NCBI GenBank assembly: GCA_029562645.1
Contig: JAKQUI010000033.1
Span: 1 to 59,145, forward strand
From: Spirochaetota bacterium
GTDB lineage: Bacteria > Spirochaetota > UBA4802 > JAKQUI01
Reading direction: 5' to 3'
Length of the DNA stretch: 59,145 bases
Shown: positions 51,372 through 59,145 of the stretch, in pieces
How positions within the stretch are numbered: the first letter of the stretch is position 1
Layout of the letters: every line of letters begins with the position of its first letter
Program-made: the position numbers and the translations under genes
The notes under the pieces: generated by a model
The model's input: only the letters and a program-made list of their open reading frames with translations
Database searches by the model: none
Told to the model about the DNA's origin: nothing

Positions 51372-52612
51372 CACTCCCCTCCCCTGAACGGCTCGCGATA
51401 GGCATGATACACGACGTCGCCGCCGGCGAATACGCAACTCACCTCATGGAGCGCCAGCGCCTCGGCGATGGCGTTCGGGCCGGTCCCGGCGATCGTCGGG
51501 AGGCCGTCGCCAAGCACCTTCGGCGCAACGATATACAGAAACTCATCGATCTCCCCGGCATCGAAAAATGCCCCTGCGGTTCTCGCCCCTCCTTCAAGCA
51601 TCGCATAAATGATGCCGCGCGCGGCAAGGTCTGTTGTTATAAAACGGGCGCGCTCCGCCGTCGTTTCACCGCGCATGGTGACGATGCACCCCGCATCGGC
51701 AAGTTTACGTACGATTTCCGTATCGGAACGCGATGACACCCGCGCCAGATCATGCGGCTCCGCATAGAAAAGGAAGCGATCATCAAAAAATATATTGAAC
51801 GCGGGATCGATCCGCTCGGGAAGGCCCACGATGATCCGCAGCGGCGAGCGCCGCTCACGGCTCCCCCTCGCGGAGAGCGTCATGTCCAGTACAACGTCAT
51901 CACGGCCCGAGCGCCGATGCGAACCAGACGAGAAGTACGCGGCGATCTCCCGAGAAAACGAGTCCGGGCGCGCATTGAGCGTCGGGTTGTCGGCCACAAG
52001 CGTGCCGCAGCCGATCACGATCGCATCGACCATCCCCCGCAGCAGGTGGACGATGAAGCGCGAATGCTCCGACGAGATCCACTGCGAATTTCCGCTGTGC
52101 GTGGCGGTGCGCCCGTCGAGCGTCATCGCCGACTTGTGCATAACGTGCGCGCGCCCGGTTTGGATGTACTTCGCGAAAGGACGGATCAGATCGAAGGCGG
52201 CCGGCGCGAACTCGGGCATCATCACCACATCGACCCCGGCCGCACGAAGCGCGGCGACGCCCTTCCCCGCAACCCGTGGATTGGGATCGCACAGCGGCAG
52301 GTATACGCGCGCGATTCCCGCCTCGATGATCGCGTCGACGCATGGCGGGGTTTTACCGTGGTGGCAGCAGGGCTCGAGGGTCACGAACATCTCGGCGCCG
52401 TTCAGGTCCCGCGCGTCCGCCTGCCGGATGGCGCATATCTCGGCGTGATCGAGCCCGCAGGCCATCGTCGCGCCGGTCGAAACGATCGCGTCCCCCCGCA
52501 CGAGGAGCGCACCGACGGGCGGATTGGGCGAGGTGCGCCCGATGGCCCCGAATGCCGCCTCGCAGGCGAGTCGCATATAGCGCTTCTCGCGTTCCGAACA
52601 ATTACGGGGCAA
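51371..52612 (-). CDS. ribD: Bifunctional riboflavin deaminase/reductase
   Basis: This carries out two early steps of riboflavin synthesis. The 413 residues have a deaminase domain with GRTSPNPPVGALLV, HAEICAI, and the zinc motif PCCHHGKTPPC (about 81-99), then a reductase domain (HKSAMTLDGRTATHSG and GDGLPTIAGTG). A TTG at 52612 is chosen because TAGGAG lies eight bases before it; an ATG at 52576 would lose conserved residues near YMRLA. It overlaps the upstream membrane-protein gene by 11 bases. The domain order is that of RibD (deaminase then reductase), not the reverse. Confidence 0.88.
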   Translation of the reverse strand: MPRNCSEREKRYMRLACEAAFGAIGRTSPNPPVGALLVRGDAIVSTGATMACGLDHAEICAIRQADARDLNGAEMFVTLEPCCHHGKTPPCVDAIIEAGIARVYLPLCDPNPRVAGKGVAALRAAGVDVVMMPEFAPAAFDLIRPFAKYIQTGRAHVMHKSAMTLDGRTATHSGNSQWISSEHSRFIVHLLRGMVDAIVIGCGTLVADNPTLNARPDSFSREIAAYFSSGSHRRSGRDDVVLDMTLSARGSRERRSPLRIIVGLPERIDPAFNIFFDDRFLFYAEPHDLARVSSRSDTEIVRKLADAGCIVTMRGETTAERARFITTDLAARGIIYAMLEGGARTAGAFFDAGEIDEFLYIVAPKVLGDGLPTIAGTGPNAIAEALALHEVSCVFAGGDVVYHAYREPFRGGE

Positions 52613-53528
52613 TGCCGTGTCTCCTATAGAGTTCGTTCCGATCGTACTCGAAGCGCAGCTCGTCCGAGACCGTTCCGAGCAGCGACTCCATGAGCTCGCG
52701 ATTGTATTTCTTCGTTTCCATATATCCGCCAAGGATGCTCCCGCCGTAAAAGAAGCCGGCAATCGCGCCGGTGAACACCCCGATATGCTCATTGTGCGTA
52801 TTGAAGGCGAAGTAGGTGAGCGTGGAAAATACGGTCACCACGACCAGCGTGAGGACGCCGGTCCCCGTGCGATCGGCATAGACATATCCCATCCCGGGAA
52901 TGATCCCGTACGCGACAGCCGCCGCGGGGCTCTTGAGGGCGTCGAGACGCTCTCCCGAATACTGCATGAGCTCGCGGTACTTGCTCACGTCCACGCCGTT
53001 GATCGCCGTGAGCCGCTCGTCCGCGATCTCGCGCATGGCGTCCCGGCGGGCGAGCATGATGTCCGCGGCGAGCAGGCGCTTCACGAACGATTCGTCGGTC
53101 CCGGCATCAAGCCCGTAGATCGATTTTTCGCGCCGAAGCAGCGCGTCGACGGCGGAGTAATCGCGTTGTGCGAAGTAGGAATCGACCCTGAAGAGCGCGT
53201 CCATCACGCCGATGTCGCGGCCGGCCGGGGGACGCATCTGCCGGAGCGCCGAATAGCGCTCCCCCATGAACAGCAGGTAGAGCTCGGTCGCATGGAGGCG
53301 CGCCGGATCGACCGCGCCGGGATGGAGCGCACGCAATCGCGCGATCTCCCCATAGGCGCGGTAGTACTCGCCGGACGCGATCAGGTGTTTTGTAAAACCG
53401 AGGATGGCATCGGGCCGGTACTCCGGCGGGACCTTCGCCGGACGCTGCGGCGCGGAATGGACCGCGCCCGATACGGCCAGGGCGATGACACATGGCAGGA
53501 TTGCCAAATATCGTCCGGCCCGGCGCAT
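52602..53528 (-). CDS. Exported/membrane protein with PGxGY segment
   Basis: This 308-residue protein has a signal peptide (about 1-25, GAVHSA), a helical TPR-like region (about 35-200), and two membrane helices (about 205-265) beginning GIIPGMGYVYADRTGTG, as in DUF5683-like proteins. The C terminus is charged. It overlaps ribD and is 9 bases after secF, so it belongs to the sec-rib run. The function is unknown. Confidence 0.65.
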   Translation of the reverse strand: MRRAGRYLAILPCVIALAVSGAVHSAPQRPAKVPPEYRPDAILGFTKHLIASGEYYRAYGEIARLRALHPGAVDPARLHATELYLLFMGERYSALRQMRPPAGRDIGVMDALFRVDSYFAQRDYSAVDALLRREKSIYGLDAGTDESFVKRLLAADIMLARRDAMREIADERLTAINGVDVSKYRELMQYSGERLDALKSPAAAVAYGIIPGMGYVYADRTGTGVLTLVVVTVFSTLTYFAFNTHNEHIGVFTGAIAGFFYGGSILGGYMETKKYNRELMESLLGTVSDELRFEYDRNELYRRHGIAP

Positions 53529-53537
53529 CGATTGCGG

Positions 53538-54437
53538 TCAGACGGCCTTTTTCCGGATCACCTTCTCCCACCATACCACGATGGGCGATGCGATGTAGAT
53601 CGAGGAATACGTCCCGATGAAAATACCGAACATGAGCACCAGCGCGAAGTCGCGGATTACATCGCCCCCCAGGAGGTACAGCGACACGACCGCGAACAGC
53701 GTAAGCAGCGAGGTGAGGATGGTCCGCGAAAGGGTATGGGTGACCGACACGTCCACCACGTCGGCTATCGAAAGCTTGGTCTTGTCGCCCAGCGTTTCGC
53801 GGATACGGTCGAAAATTACGATGGTGTCGTTGCCCGAATATCCGAAGATGGTGAGCACCGCGGCGATAATCGGAATGTTCATCTCGATCTTAAAAAAACC
53901 GCAGAAGGCGACCGACAGCGCCACGTCATGGATAAGCGCGAGCAGCGCCCCCAGCCCGAACTTGAACTCGAAACGGAAGGTGAGGTACACCATCATCATA
54001 ATGAGCGACAATACGAACAGCTTCACCGCCTCGCGCTTCAGGTAATTCCCGATGGCGGGCCCCACGGTCTCGACGCTGAGGATCGTGATGGTCTTGAAGT
54101 CGTCCGTAAGGGCCTTCTTGATGGTCTCGAGGCTTTTCTCGGACGATTCGCCCTTCTCGAGGAGCTTGGTGGCGATGATGTACTCGTTCTTCTCCTCGGG
54201 GCCGATCTGCTGCACCATCGCATTGATCGAGCGCCGCGCGAGCGAGTCGCGTATCTTGTCCATGGAAACGTCCTTGTTGAAGGCGGCGATGAGCTTGACG
54301 CCGCCGGCGAAATCGACGCCCCAGGTGAACCCGCCGTGCAGGACGGTCCCGGCCGAGAAGATGACAAGAAGCAGCGCCGACAGCCCGATCGCGAAATAGC
54401 GATATTTCTGAAAGGGAATGATCTTGGTAGTCTTCAC
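53538..54437 (-). CDS. secF: Protein translocase subunit SecF
   Basis: SecF acts with SecD to help SecYEG export by using the proton gradient. The 299 residues have six predicted helices, with the conserved GVDFAGGVKL near the start and FGYSGNDTIVIFDRIRE (about 190) in the membrane core. It is short at the C terminus but complete. It follows secD by 10 bases. Confidence 0.93.
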   Translation of the reverse strand: MKTTKIIPFQKYRYFAIGLSALLLVIFSAGTVLHGGFTWGVDFAGGVKLIAAFNKDVSMDKIRDSLARRSINAMVQQIGPEEKNEYIIATKLLEKGESSEKSLETIKKALTDDFKTITILSVETVGPAIGNYLKREAVKLFVLSLIMMMVYLTFRFEFKFGLGALLALIHDVALSVAFCGFFKIEMNIPIIAAVLTIFGYSGNDTIVIFDRIRETLGDKTKLSIADVVDVSVTHTLSRTILTSLLTLFAVVSLYLLGGDVIRDFALVLMFGIFIGTYSSIYIASPIVVWWEKVIRKKAV

Positions 54438-54447
54438 GGGGCGCTCC

Positions 54448-56103
54448 TTACACGGAAATTTTCTTCAGGTCTTTTTTCAGGATGATTAATTCGTAGACGA
54501 ACCGGGTCACATAGCAGGCGACGAACATGCTGCAGATAAGGCCGATGATCAGGGTCACCGAAAACCCCTTGATGGAACCGGGCACCCGCGAGAGGAAGAT
54601 GGCGCCGATCATGGTGGTGAGGTTCGAGTCGAAAATGGTCCAGAACGCCCGATCGAAGGCGAGCGTCACGACGGATGCCGGCGATTTCCCGCTTCGCTGC
54701 TCCTCGCGCATGCGCTCGTAGATGAGCACGTTCGCGTCCACCGCCATACCAACGGTGAGGATGAAACCCGCGATACCCGGCAGCGTGATCACAAAGCCGA
54801 AGCGAGACAAAAGGGCGAGGAGGAAAATCGAATTGAGAACGAGCCCCAGCCCGGAGATGAGCCCCGCGAACTTATAGTACAGGATCATGAACAACCCGAT
54901 CCCGCCGGTCGCCACCAGGAGCGCCTTGAGCCCGTCATTGATGGAATCCTGCCCCAGCGACGGTCCCACCGAGCGCTCCTCCATGATGCGCAGGTCAACC
55001 GGCAGCGCGCCCTCCTTGATGATGCGCGTGAGCATCTCCACCTCCTCCTGGCTGAAATCGCCCTGAATGAGGGCCTGCCCGGAGGTGATGTGCACGTTAA
55101 TCTGCGGCGCGCTCCGTACTTTGTCGTCGATCACGATGGAGAGCTTTTTACCGTGGTTCTTCTCGCTGGTTGCGATCGAGAACTTCTTGGCGCCGTCGGC
55201 GGTCGTCGTGAAGTGCACGGAGAGCCGGCCGTATTCGTCGTTCCCGATCCACGCCTTGGAGATGTCGCTCCCTTCGAGCGCGACCTCGCGCTGCAGGGCG
55301 ATCGGGTACACCGGATAAATGTCTTTGACGCCCTTGACGCGCTCGAAGTAAAAGAGCAATTCGAGCTTTGCCGGCAGATTGACGCCCTTCGCGATCTTTT
55401 CGAGCAATGCGAATTGCTCCTTCGACGTGAGCGGGAGCTTCTCTTCCTTGTAATTCGCCTTGAGCCACTCCATCGCCCGAGATGAATATTCATTGTCGAC
55501 CAGGCGATACTCGACCTTGCCGGTGAAACCGAAGACCTTCTTCACCTTGTCGGGGTCCTTCACGCCGGGGAGCTGTATCTCGATCGCCTCGGCGCCCTTG
55601 GAGCGGATGGACGGCTCGGAAACGCCGAAGGCGTCGATTCGGTTCCGGATCATCTCGAGCGCCTGCTCGGTGATGTCCTTTTTGTCGTCGTCGGTGAGCT
55701 TGCGGCCGGACTTCTTTTCCATGCGCTCGTAGTCGGCGGCGAGCACCAGCTGCATGCCGCCCTGCAGGTCGAGGCCCAGATTCACCTTCTTGGCGTAAAA
55801 ATACTTTTCCGACCAGTGCGGACGGAGTTTCGCATCATCGACTCCGGGAAACTGCGAGCGCACCTCATTGAGGATCGCATCGTTCAAATTGATGCCGGTG
55901 ACCGCGACCGCGCCGGACTCGTCCGCGACCCGATAGCTGGGGACCGAAAAGCGCTTTCGGACCGCCTCTCGCTGCTCCGCGGTGGCCCCGGCAGTGAAGG
56001 AGACCTCCATGGTCTTCTCGCCGACAGTTGGCATGATCCACACAACGCCCAGCGCGACGGTAAACAGAATTATGATGAGCTTGTAGAATAGTCCTCGTGT
56101 CAT
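54448..56103 (-). CDS. secD: Protein translocase subunit SecD
   Basis: Partner of SecF. The 551 residues have a first helix, a large periplasmic P1 domain (about 30-380), and five more helices. Motifs include LGLDLQGGMQLVL, DAFGVSEPSIRSKGAEAIEIQLPG, and FILTVGMAVDANVLIYERMREE (the conserved Asp of the proton path). Normal length. It lies in the yajC-(198 aa)-secD-secF order. Confidence 0.94.
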   Translation of the reverse strand: MTRGLFYKLIIILFTVALGVVWIMPTVGEKTMEVSFTAGATAEQREAVRKRFSVPSYRVADESGAVAVTGINLNDAILNEVRSQFPGVDDAKLRPHWSEKYFYAKKVNLGLDLQGGMQLVLAADYERMEKKSGRKLTDDDKKDITEQALEMIRNRIDAFGVSEPSIRSKGAEAIEIQLPGVKDPDKVKKVFGFTGKVEYRLVDNEYSSRAMEWLKANYKEEKLPLTSKEQFALLEKIAKGVNLPAKLELLFYFERVKGVKDIYPVYPIALQREVALEGSDISKAWIGNDEYGRLSVHFTTTADGAKKFSIATSEKNHGKKLSIVIDDKVRSAPQINVHITSGQALIQGDFSQEEVEMLTRIIKEGALPVDLRIMEERSVGPSLGQDSINDGLKALLVATGGIGLFMILYYKFAGLISGLGLVLNSIFLLALLSRFGFVITLPGIAGFILTVGMAVDANVLIYERMREEQRSGKSPASVVTLAFDRAFWTIFDSNLTTMIGAIFLSRVPGSIKGFSVTLIIGLICSMFVACYVTRFVYELIILKKDLKKISV

Positions 56104-56169
56104 GAAACCCTCTTTGCGCGAACGGTCATGGGATATGTATGGAGGATGCGTCGCCGCACGCGGCCCGCA

Positions 56170-56766
56170 TCACTTGGGATATCGCCGCAACACCCGTGAC
56201 TGCCCCTTCCCGGCGCGCAGCCGATAGAGCACGAATATCGCGATGATAATGAGCAGCAAAATCACTTTCGCAACGGTATCGGACGTCCTCCCGCCGGACT
56301 CGGAATCCTTCCCCTTTGCCTTGACGGCCTTGCCGTCCCCGGCGGGGCTGTCCTTCAGGTCCCGATCGGCGGCCGCCGGCGCGGGACGCTCGAGCTTGAT
56401 GTTCGGGATGCGCCGATATTTGAATTCCGCGTCGGTAAGATCGAGAAGGCCCGGCACCTCGGACGGATCCGTCCCCTTCTCGTCCCGGGCGGCCTCGCGC
56501 CCCGAGGCGTCATCAGCCTCGCCCTCGACAGATTTTTTTGGTTTTTTCTTCGCCTTGGTTTCTTTCGCTTTCTTCTTCGCTTCTTTCTTTATCGCGGGCT
56601 TCGTCTCGGCATCGGGGTCGGCGACCAGGTCCTCTGCCGATTCCGCCGCCTTCTTCTCCACCGTACCCGACGGCGGCGTTGCGCCGTCGTCCTGAGCATG
56701 GGACACCCCGACCACCGCACATACAAGCAGCACGAGGAAGAACACTATGTACCATCGTTTCAGCAT
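56170..56766 (-). CDS. Exported Lys-rich protein between yajC and secD
   Basis: This 198-residue protein has a signal peptide (about 1-24, GVSHAQ), a long low-complexity charged region (Lys/Glu/Ala/Asp, about 30-110), and one membrane helix near the C terminus (about 165-182) with a basic tail (RAGKGQSRVLRRYPK). Unknown family. Its place between yajC and secD suggests a link to protein export or just co-regulation. Confidence 0.6.
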   Translation of the reverse strand: MLKRWYIVFFLVLLVCAVVGVSHAQDDGATPPSGTVEKKAAESAEDLVADPDAETKPAIKKEAKKKAKETKAKKKPKKSVEGEADDASGREAARDEKGTDPSEVPGLLDLTDAEFKYRRIPNIKLERPAPAAADRDLKDSPAGDGKAVKAKGKDSESGGRTSDTVAKVILLLIIIAIFVLYRLRAGKGQSRVLRRYPK

Positions 56767-56797
56767 CGGTCAGCAGGGGTCCCGCGCGGTTCTTGTC

Positions 56798-57127
56798 CTA
56801 GGAAACCTTCGCCTGTATTGCCGTACGGGAAAACTCGATCTTCGTTCCCTCGGCGACCTTGAGGACGACGATCCCTTCCTCGGGTTTGATGGCCGAGATG
56901 ACCCCGTAGATGCCGGCGGCGGTGATAACCTTGTCGCCCTTCTGGAGCGCTTCGATCATCTTTTTGCGCTCCTTCTCCTTCTTTTGCGAGGGACGAATCA
57001 GCAGGAAATAGAATATCACTATCATGAGAACGATCGGAACAAAACTCATCAGCGAACCAAAGCCGCTGGCGCCGGACGAGCTTCCGGCAGGTGCGCCCGT
57101 GGTGCCCTGGGCGATCGCAATTGACAT
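56798..57127 (-). CDS. yajC: Preprotein translocase subunit YajC
   Basis: YajC associates with SecDF. The 109 residues have one membrane helix (IVLMIVIFYFLLIRPSQKKEK, about 29-48), then a small cytoplasmic domain (LQKGDKVITAAGIYGVI, a classic YajC segment). The ATG at 57127 matches family starts; a GTG at 57139 has better spacing from GGAGG (57146-57150) and might be the true start. Normal length. Confidence 0.9.
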   Translation of the reverse strand: MSIAIAQGTTGAPAGSSSGASGFGSLMSFVPIVLMIVIFYFLLIRPSQKKEKERKKMIEALQKGDKVITAAGIYGVISAIKPEEGIVVLKVAEGTKIEFSRTAIQAKVS

Positions 57128-57205
57128 ACAGGTTAACACACGCATCCTCCATGGGGGAAAAATCGTTCACCACTTAAATACAACACACCCATCTGTCAAC
57201 CGATT

Positions 57206-59145
57206 TTATTTGGTGGTGAAGCGATATACGCCGTCCCAGTTCCGCGACGGGGGCTTCACCATGAATTCGGCGCAGCGATCGGCGTATACGCGGCACGGCC
57301 CGTCGTCGGGGTTGATGCGAAGACCGTCGCGAAAGCGCTGGCGCGCCTGCTTCCAGTTGCGCTCGTTGAACAGCCGCAGGCCATCGTCGAAGCACGCGAG
57401 AAGCTCCCGCACGGGATCGGCCAGCCGTCCGGCGCGCCCCACGAGCTCGTAGATGGTGATGGGCTCTTCCTTGCCCTTGACCCTGATGCGGTCCAGGTGC
57501 CGGACCTCGATGCTGTCCTTCGCCTCGCGATAGGTGAACTCGCTGACGATGATCCCGGTGCCGTAGGTCTTGTTGACGCCCTCCAGGCGCGCGGCGAGGT
57601 TCACCGCATCGCCCATGACCGTGTAGTCCATCCGCGTCTTGGAGCCCATGTTCCCCACCACCACGTCGCCGGTGTTCATCCCGATGCGCACGAAGAGCTG
57701 GTCCTTGTTCTGCTTTTGCCAGGCCGCGCGCATGTCCACCAACCGCTCCTGCATCTCGATGGCGGCCAGGCACGCCTTGGCCGCGTGATCGGGGAAATGA
57801 TACGGCGCGCCGTAGAAGGCCATCACCGCATCGCCCTCGAACTTGTCCACCGTCCCGTCGTATTTCATGACGATGTCCGACATCTCGGAGAGGTATTCGT
57901 TCAGGAGGGTCACAAGCTCGTTCGGGGTGATCCGCTCGGAGATCGACGTGAAGCCGGCGACGTCGGAGAAGAAGATGGTGAGGCGCCGGTTCTCGCCCCC
58001 GAGCTGCAGCAGGTCCGGATTCTGGATGATCTGGTCGATCACGCCCGGGGCCATGTAGTGCGCGAAGGCTTCCTTGATAAATTTCTTCTGGCTCTCCTCG
58101 CGGATGAACTTGATGCCTGCGACGGCCATCGACGGCAACACCAGCGCCAGGTTGAGACCCAGCTGGTCGACCCAGATCGGCCCCAGTGCGAAGAGGAGGA
58201 TGACCGCGGCATTGAGCACGAAAAACGAGGCCGCGATGACCATCACCGAAAGTCGCGCGCTGAGCCGCTGCACCGCGAGCGCGATGACCAGGGCGACCAG
58301 GAGCATGAGCAGATAGTTGACGGCAGCGGGCGCCACGACGATGTACGCGCCGGCAAGCACCATGTTCACGATGGTGTGATAGGTCCCCACCATGGGATAA
58401 TTATTATCGAGCGAAATGGGGCCGATATCGTGCGAGGCCGTCGCGGTGAGTCCGATGAGCAGCGCATGGCCGCGCAGGTTCTCCACCTGCTGCACCAGGG
58501 TCATGGCCGTGAGTTCGTTCTGCCGCTCGGCGAGCTGCCGCCGGAGCGCGGGATCATCCCCCGTCGCGAGCTGGGCGTTGAGCGCCTCAATCTGGCGCTC
58601 CATCGGCGCGAGATACGCCCGTTCGATTTCCGCGATGCGCTGACGCGCGGCGAGAATCTTGGGCCACAGCGCGCGACGCGCGCCATCATCCCCTTTTTGA
58701 TAGTCCGCTTCGAAAACGGACAGGATGCGGGCGAGACTCGCGCGCTCGGACCATGCCGTCGGGTTCGCCTGCTCGAAGATCCCGTACACGGCGTCGCGCA
58801 CGTCGGGATACTCGAGAAATGCGTAATAGGGCACATGGTTGAAACTCTGATAGTACTTCCCGGCCCAGTTGATATGCACCATCCCGCTGCGGTCGATGGG
58901 GATGACGATATCGCCGCGGACCTGCGTGCGCGGGTTCCACGCGTTCGCGAGAACGATCCGCGATCCGGGGAACACCGCCACCTGCTCCTTGGCGACCCCG
59001 CAGAGATCCATGAGCATCATCAAGGAGAGATTGAAGTAGAGCCGGTCCTTGAACACGCGCACCAGGCGCACCTTGCGGGCGACCCCGTCCACGTCGAAAT
59101 CGCTGTCGACAAACCCGAAACCGCGCGCGGATGCGATGAGCTCCG
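57206..59145 (-). CDS. CHASE2-domain adenylate/guanylate cyclase, 5' end outside window
   Basis: At least 645 residues; the frame remains open to the window edge (ARGFGFVDSDFDVDG precedes the first possible start), so the N terminus is missing. It has an extracytoplasmic CHASE2 sensor (to about 310), three membrane helices (about 250-330 from the start at 59092), and a class III cyclase domain (about 365-545) with FSDVAGFTSISER (metal Asp), VDKFEGDAVMAFYG and MDYTVMGDAVNLAARLE. The Lys and Asp in these motifs favour ATP over GTP. A helical tail follows. It is the upstream gene of the yajC-secDF-rib run, with a gap of 78 bases. Confidence 0.9.
   Translation of the reverse strand, partial: ELIASARGFGFVDSDFDVDGVARKVRLVRVFKDRLYFNLSLMMLMDLCGVAKEQVAVFPGSRIVLANAWNPRTQVRGDIVIPIDRSGMVHINWAGKYYQSFNHVPYYAFLEYPDVRDAVYGIFEQANPTAWSERASLARILSVFEADYQKGDDGARRALWPKILAARQRIAEIERAYLAPMERQIEALNAQLATGDDPALRRQLAERQNELTAMTLVQQVENLRGHALLIGLTATASHDIGPISLDNNYPMVGTYHTIVNMVLAGAYIVVAPAAVNYLLMLLVALVIALAVQRLSARLSVMVIAASFFVLNAAVILLFALGPIWVDQLGLNLALVLPSMAVAGIKFIREESQKKFIKEAFAHYMAPGVIDQIIQNPDLLQLGGENRRLTIFFSDVAGFTSISERITPNELVTLLNEYLSEMSDIVMKYDGTVDKFEGDAVMAFYGAPYHFPDHAAKACLAAIEMQERLVDMRAAWQKQNKDQLFVRIGMNTGDVVVGNMGSKTRMDYTVMGDAVNLAARLEGVNKTYGTGIIVSEFTYREAKDSIEVRHLDRIRVKGKEEPITIYELVGRAGRLADPVRELLACFDDGLRLFNERNWKQARQRFRDGLRINPDDGPCRVYADRCAEFMVKPPSRNWDGVYRFTTK

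Overview
The window is about 59 kb of bacterial chromosome. Most of it is GC-rich; only the first 2 kb is visibly AT-richer. The gene set suggests a Gram-negative, free-living bacterium, most likely a Spirochaetota (Leptospira-like) lineage. This rests on the 7TM-receptor/chemotaxis fusion, many lipoproteins and exported proteins of unknown family, SecD/SecF as separate proteins, CHASE2 cyclase and HD-GYP signalling, and a NodU-type carbamoyltransferase. No rRNA or species marker is present, so the assignment is tentative.

Layout. 1-5.4 kb is an accessory island: a cas3 cut off after its DEVQ box, three unknown small genes, a WYL regulator of the kind that controls defence loci, a DUF3592 protein, two copies of an intergenic repeat, and vapBC with a frameshifted toxin. 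5.3-12.9 kb is a signalling block: a 7TM chemotaxis receptor, a ferritin-like protein, a GAF-HD-GYP phosphodiesterase, a glutaredoxin whose first active-site Cys codon is UGA followed by a SECIS-like hairpin (a probable selenoprotein that stop-to-stop gene calling misses), and a PrsW/PilZ-like/cyclic-nucleotide-binding fusion. 12.9-16.4 kb holds two lipoproteins of unrelated core but matching ends, each transcribed from an almost identical hairpin-plus-promoter cassette. 16.4-25.3 kb holds thiD, an outer-membrane barrel, a zinc-metalloprotease-like lipoprotein, umuDC behind a perfect 8-4-8 palindrome, an SDR oxidoreductase, and an HD protein coupled to a radical SAM-HhH enzyme. 25.3-30.4 kb holds a YciO-type protein, bifunctional rel, maf, two membrane/exported proteins and tRNA-Gly(CCC). 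30.4-36.1 kb is a surface module: SGNH hydrolase, carbamoyltransferase, an unknown 119-aa protein and a BNR/FN3 protein. 36.2-42.9 kb is a co-directional run: antiporter-EIIA fusion, LysM protein, unknown protein, LCCL-domain protein, histone-deacetylase-like hydrolase and lipoprotein. 42.8-46.5 kb carries an MBL hydrolase, an HDOD protein, a 33-aa membrane peptide and two exported/membrane proteins on the minus strand. 46.7-50.7 kb carries a tail-anchored protein, a 42-aa ORF abutting glnA, an oxidoreductase and a STAS protein. 50.7-59.1 kb is one tightly packed minus-strand run: CHASE2 cyclase (cut by the window end), yajC, an unknown protein, secD, secF, an unknown membrane protein, ribD and ribE.

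Shared themes are cyclic-nucleotide signalling (cyclase, cNMP-binding fusion, HD-GYP), stringent response, protein export and envelope biogenesis, and stress or SOS functions. The strongest non-obvious signals are the UGA-containing glutaredoxin, the paired lipoproteins with their shared control cassette, the PrsW fusion, the umuDC operator, and two very small ORFs with good translation signals.
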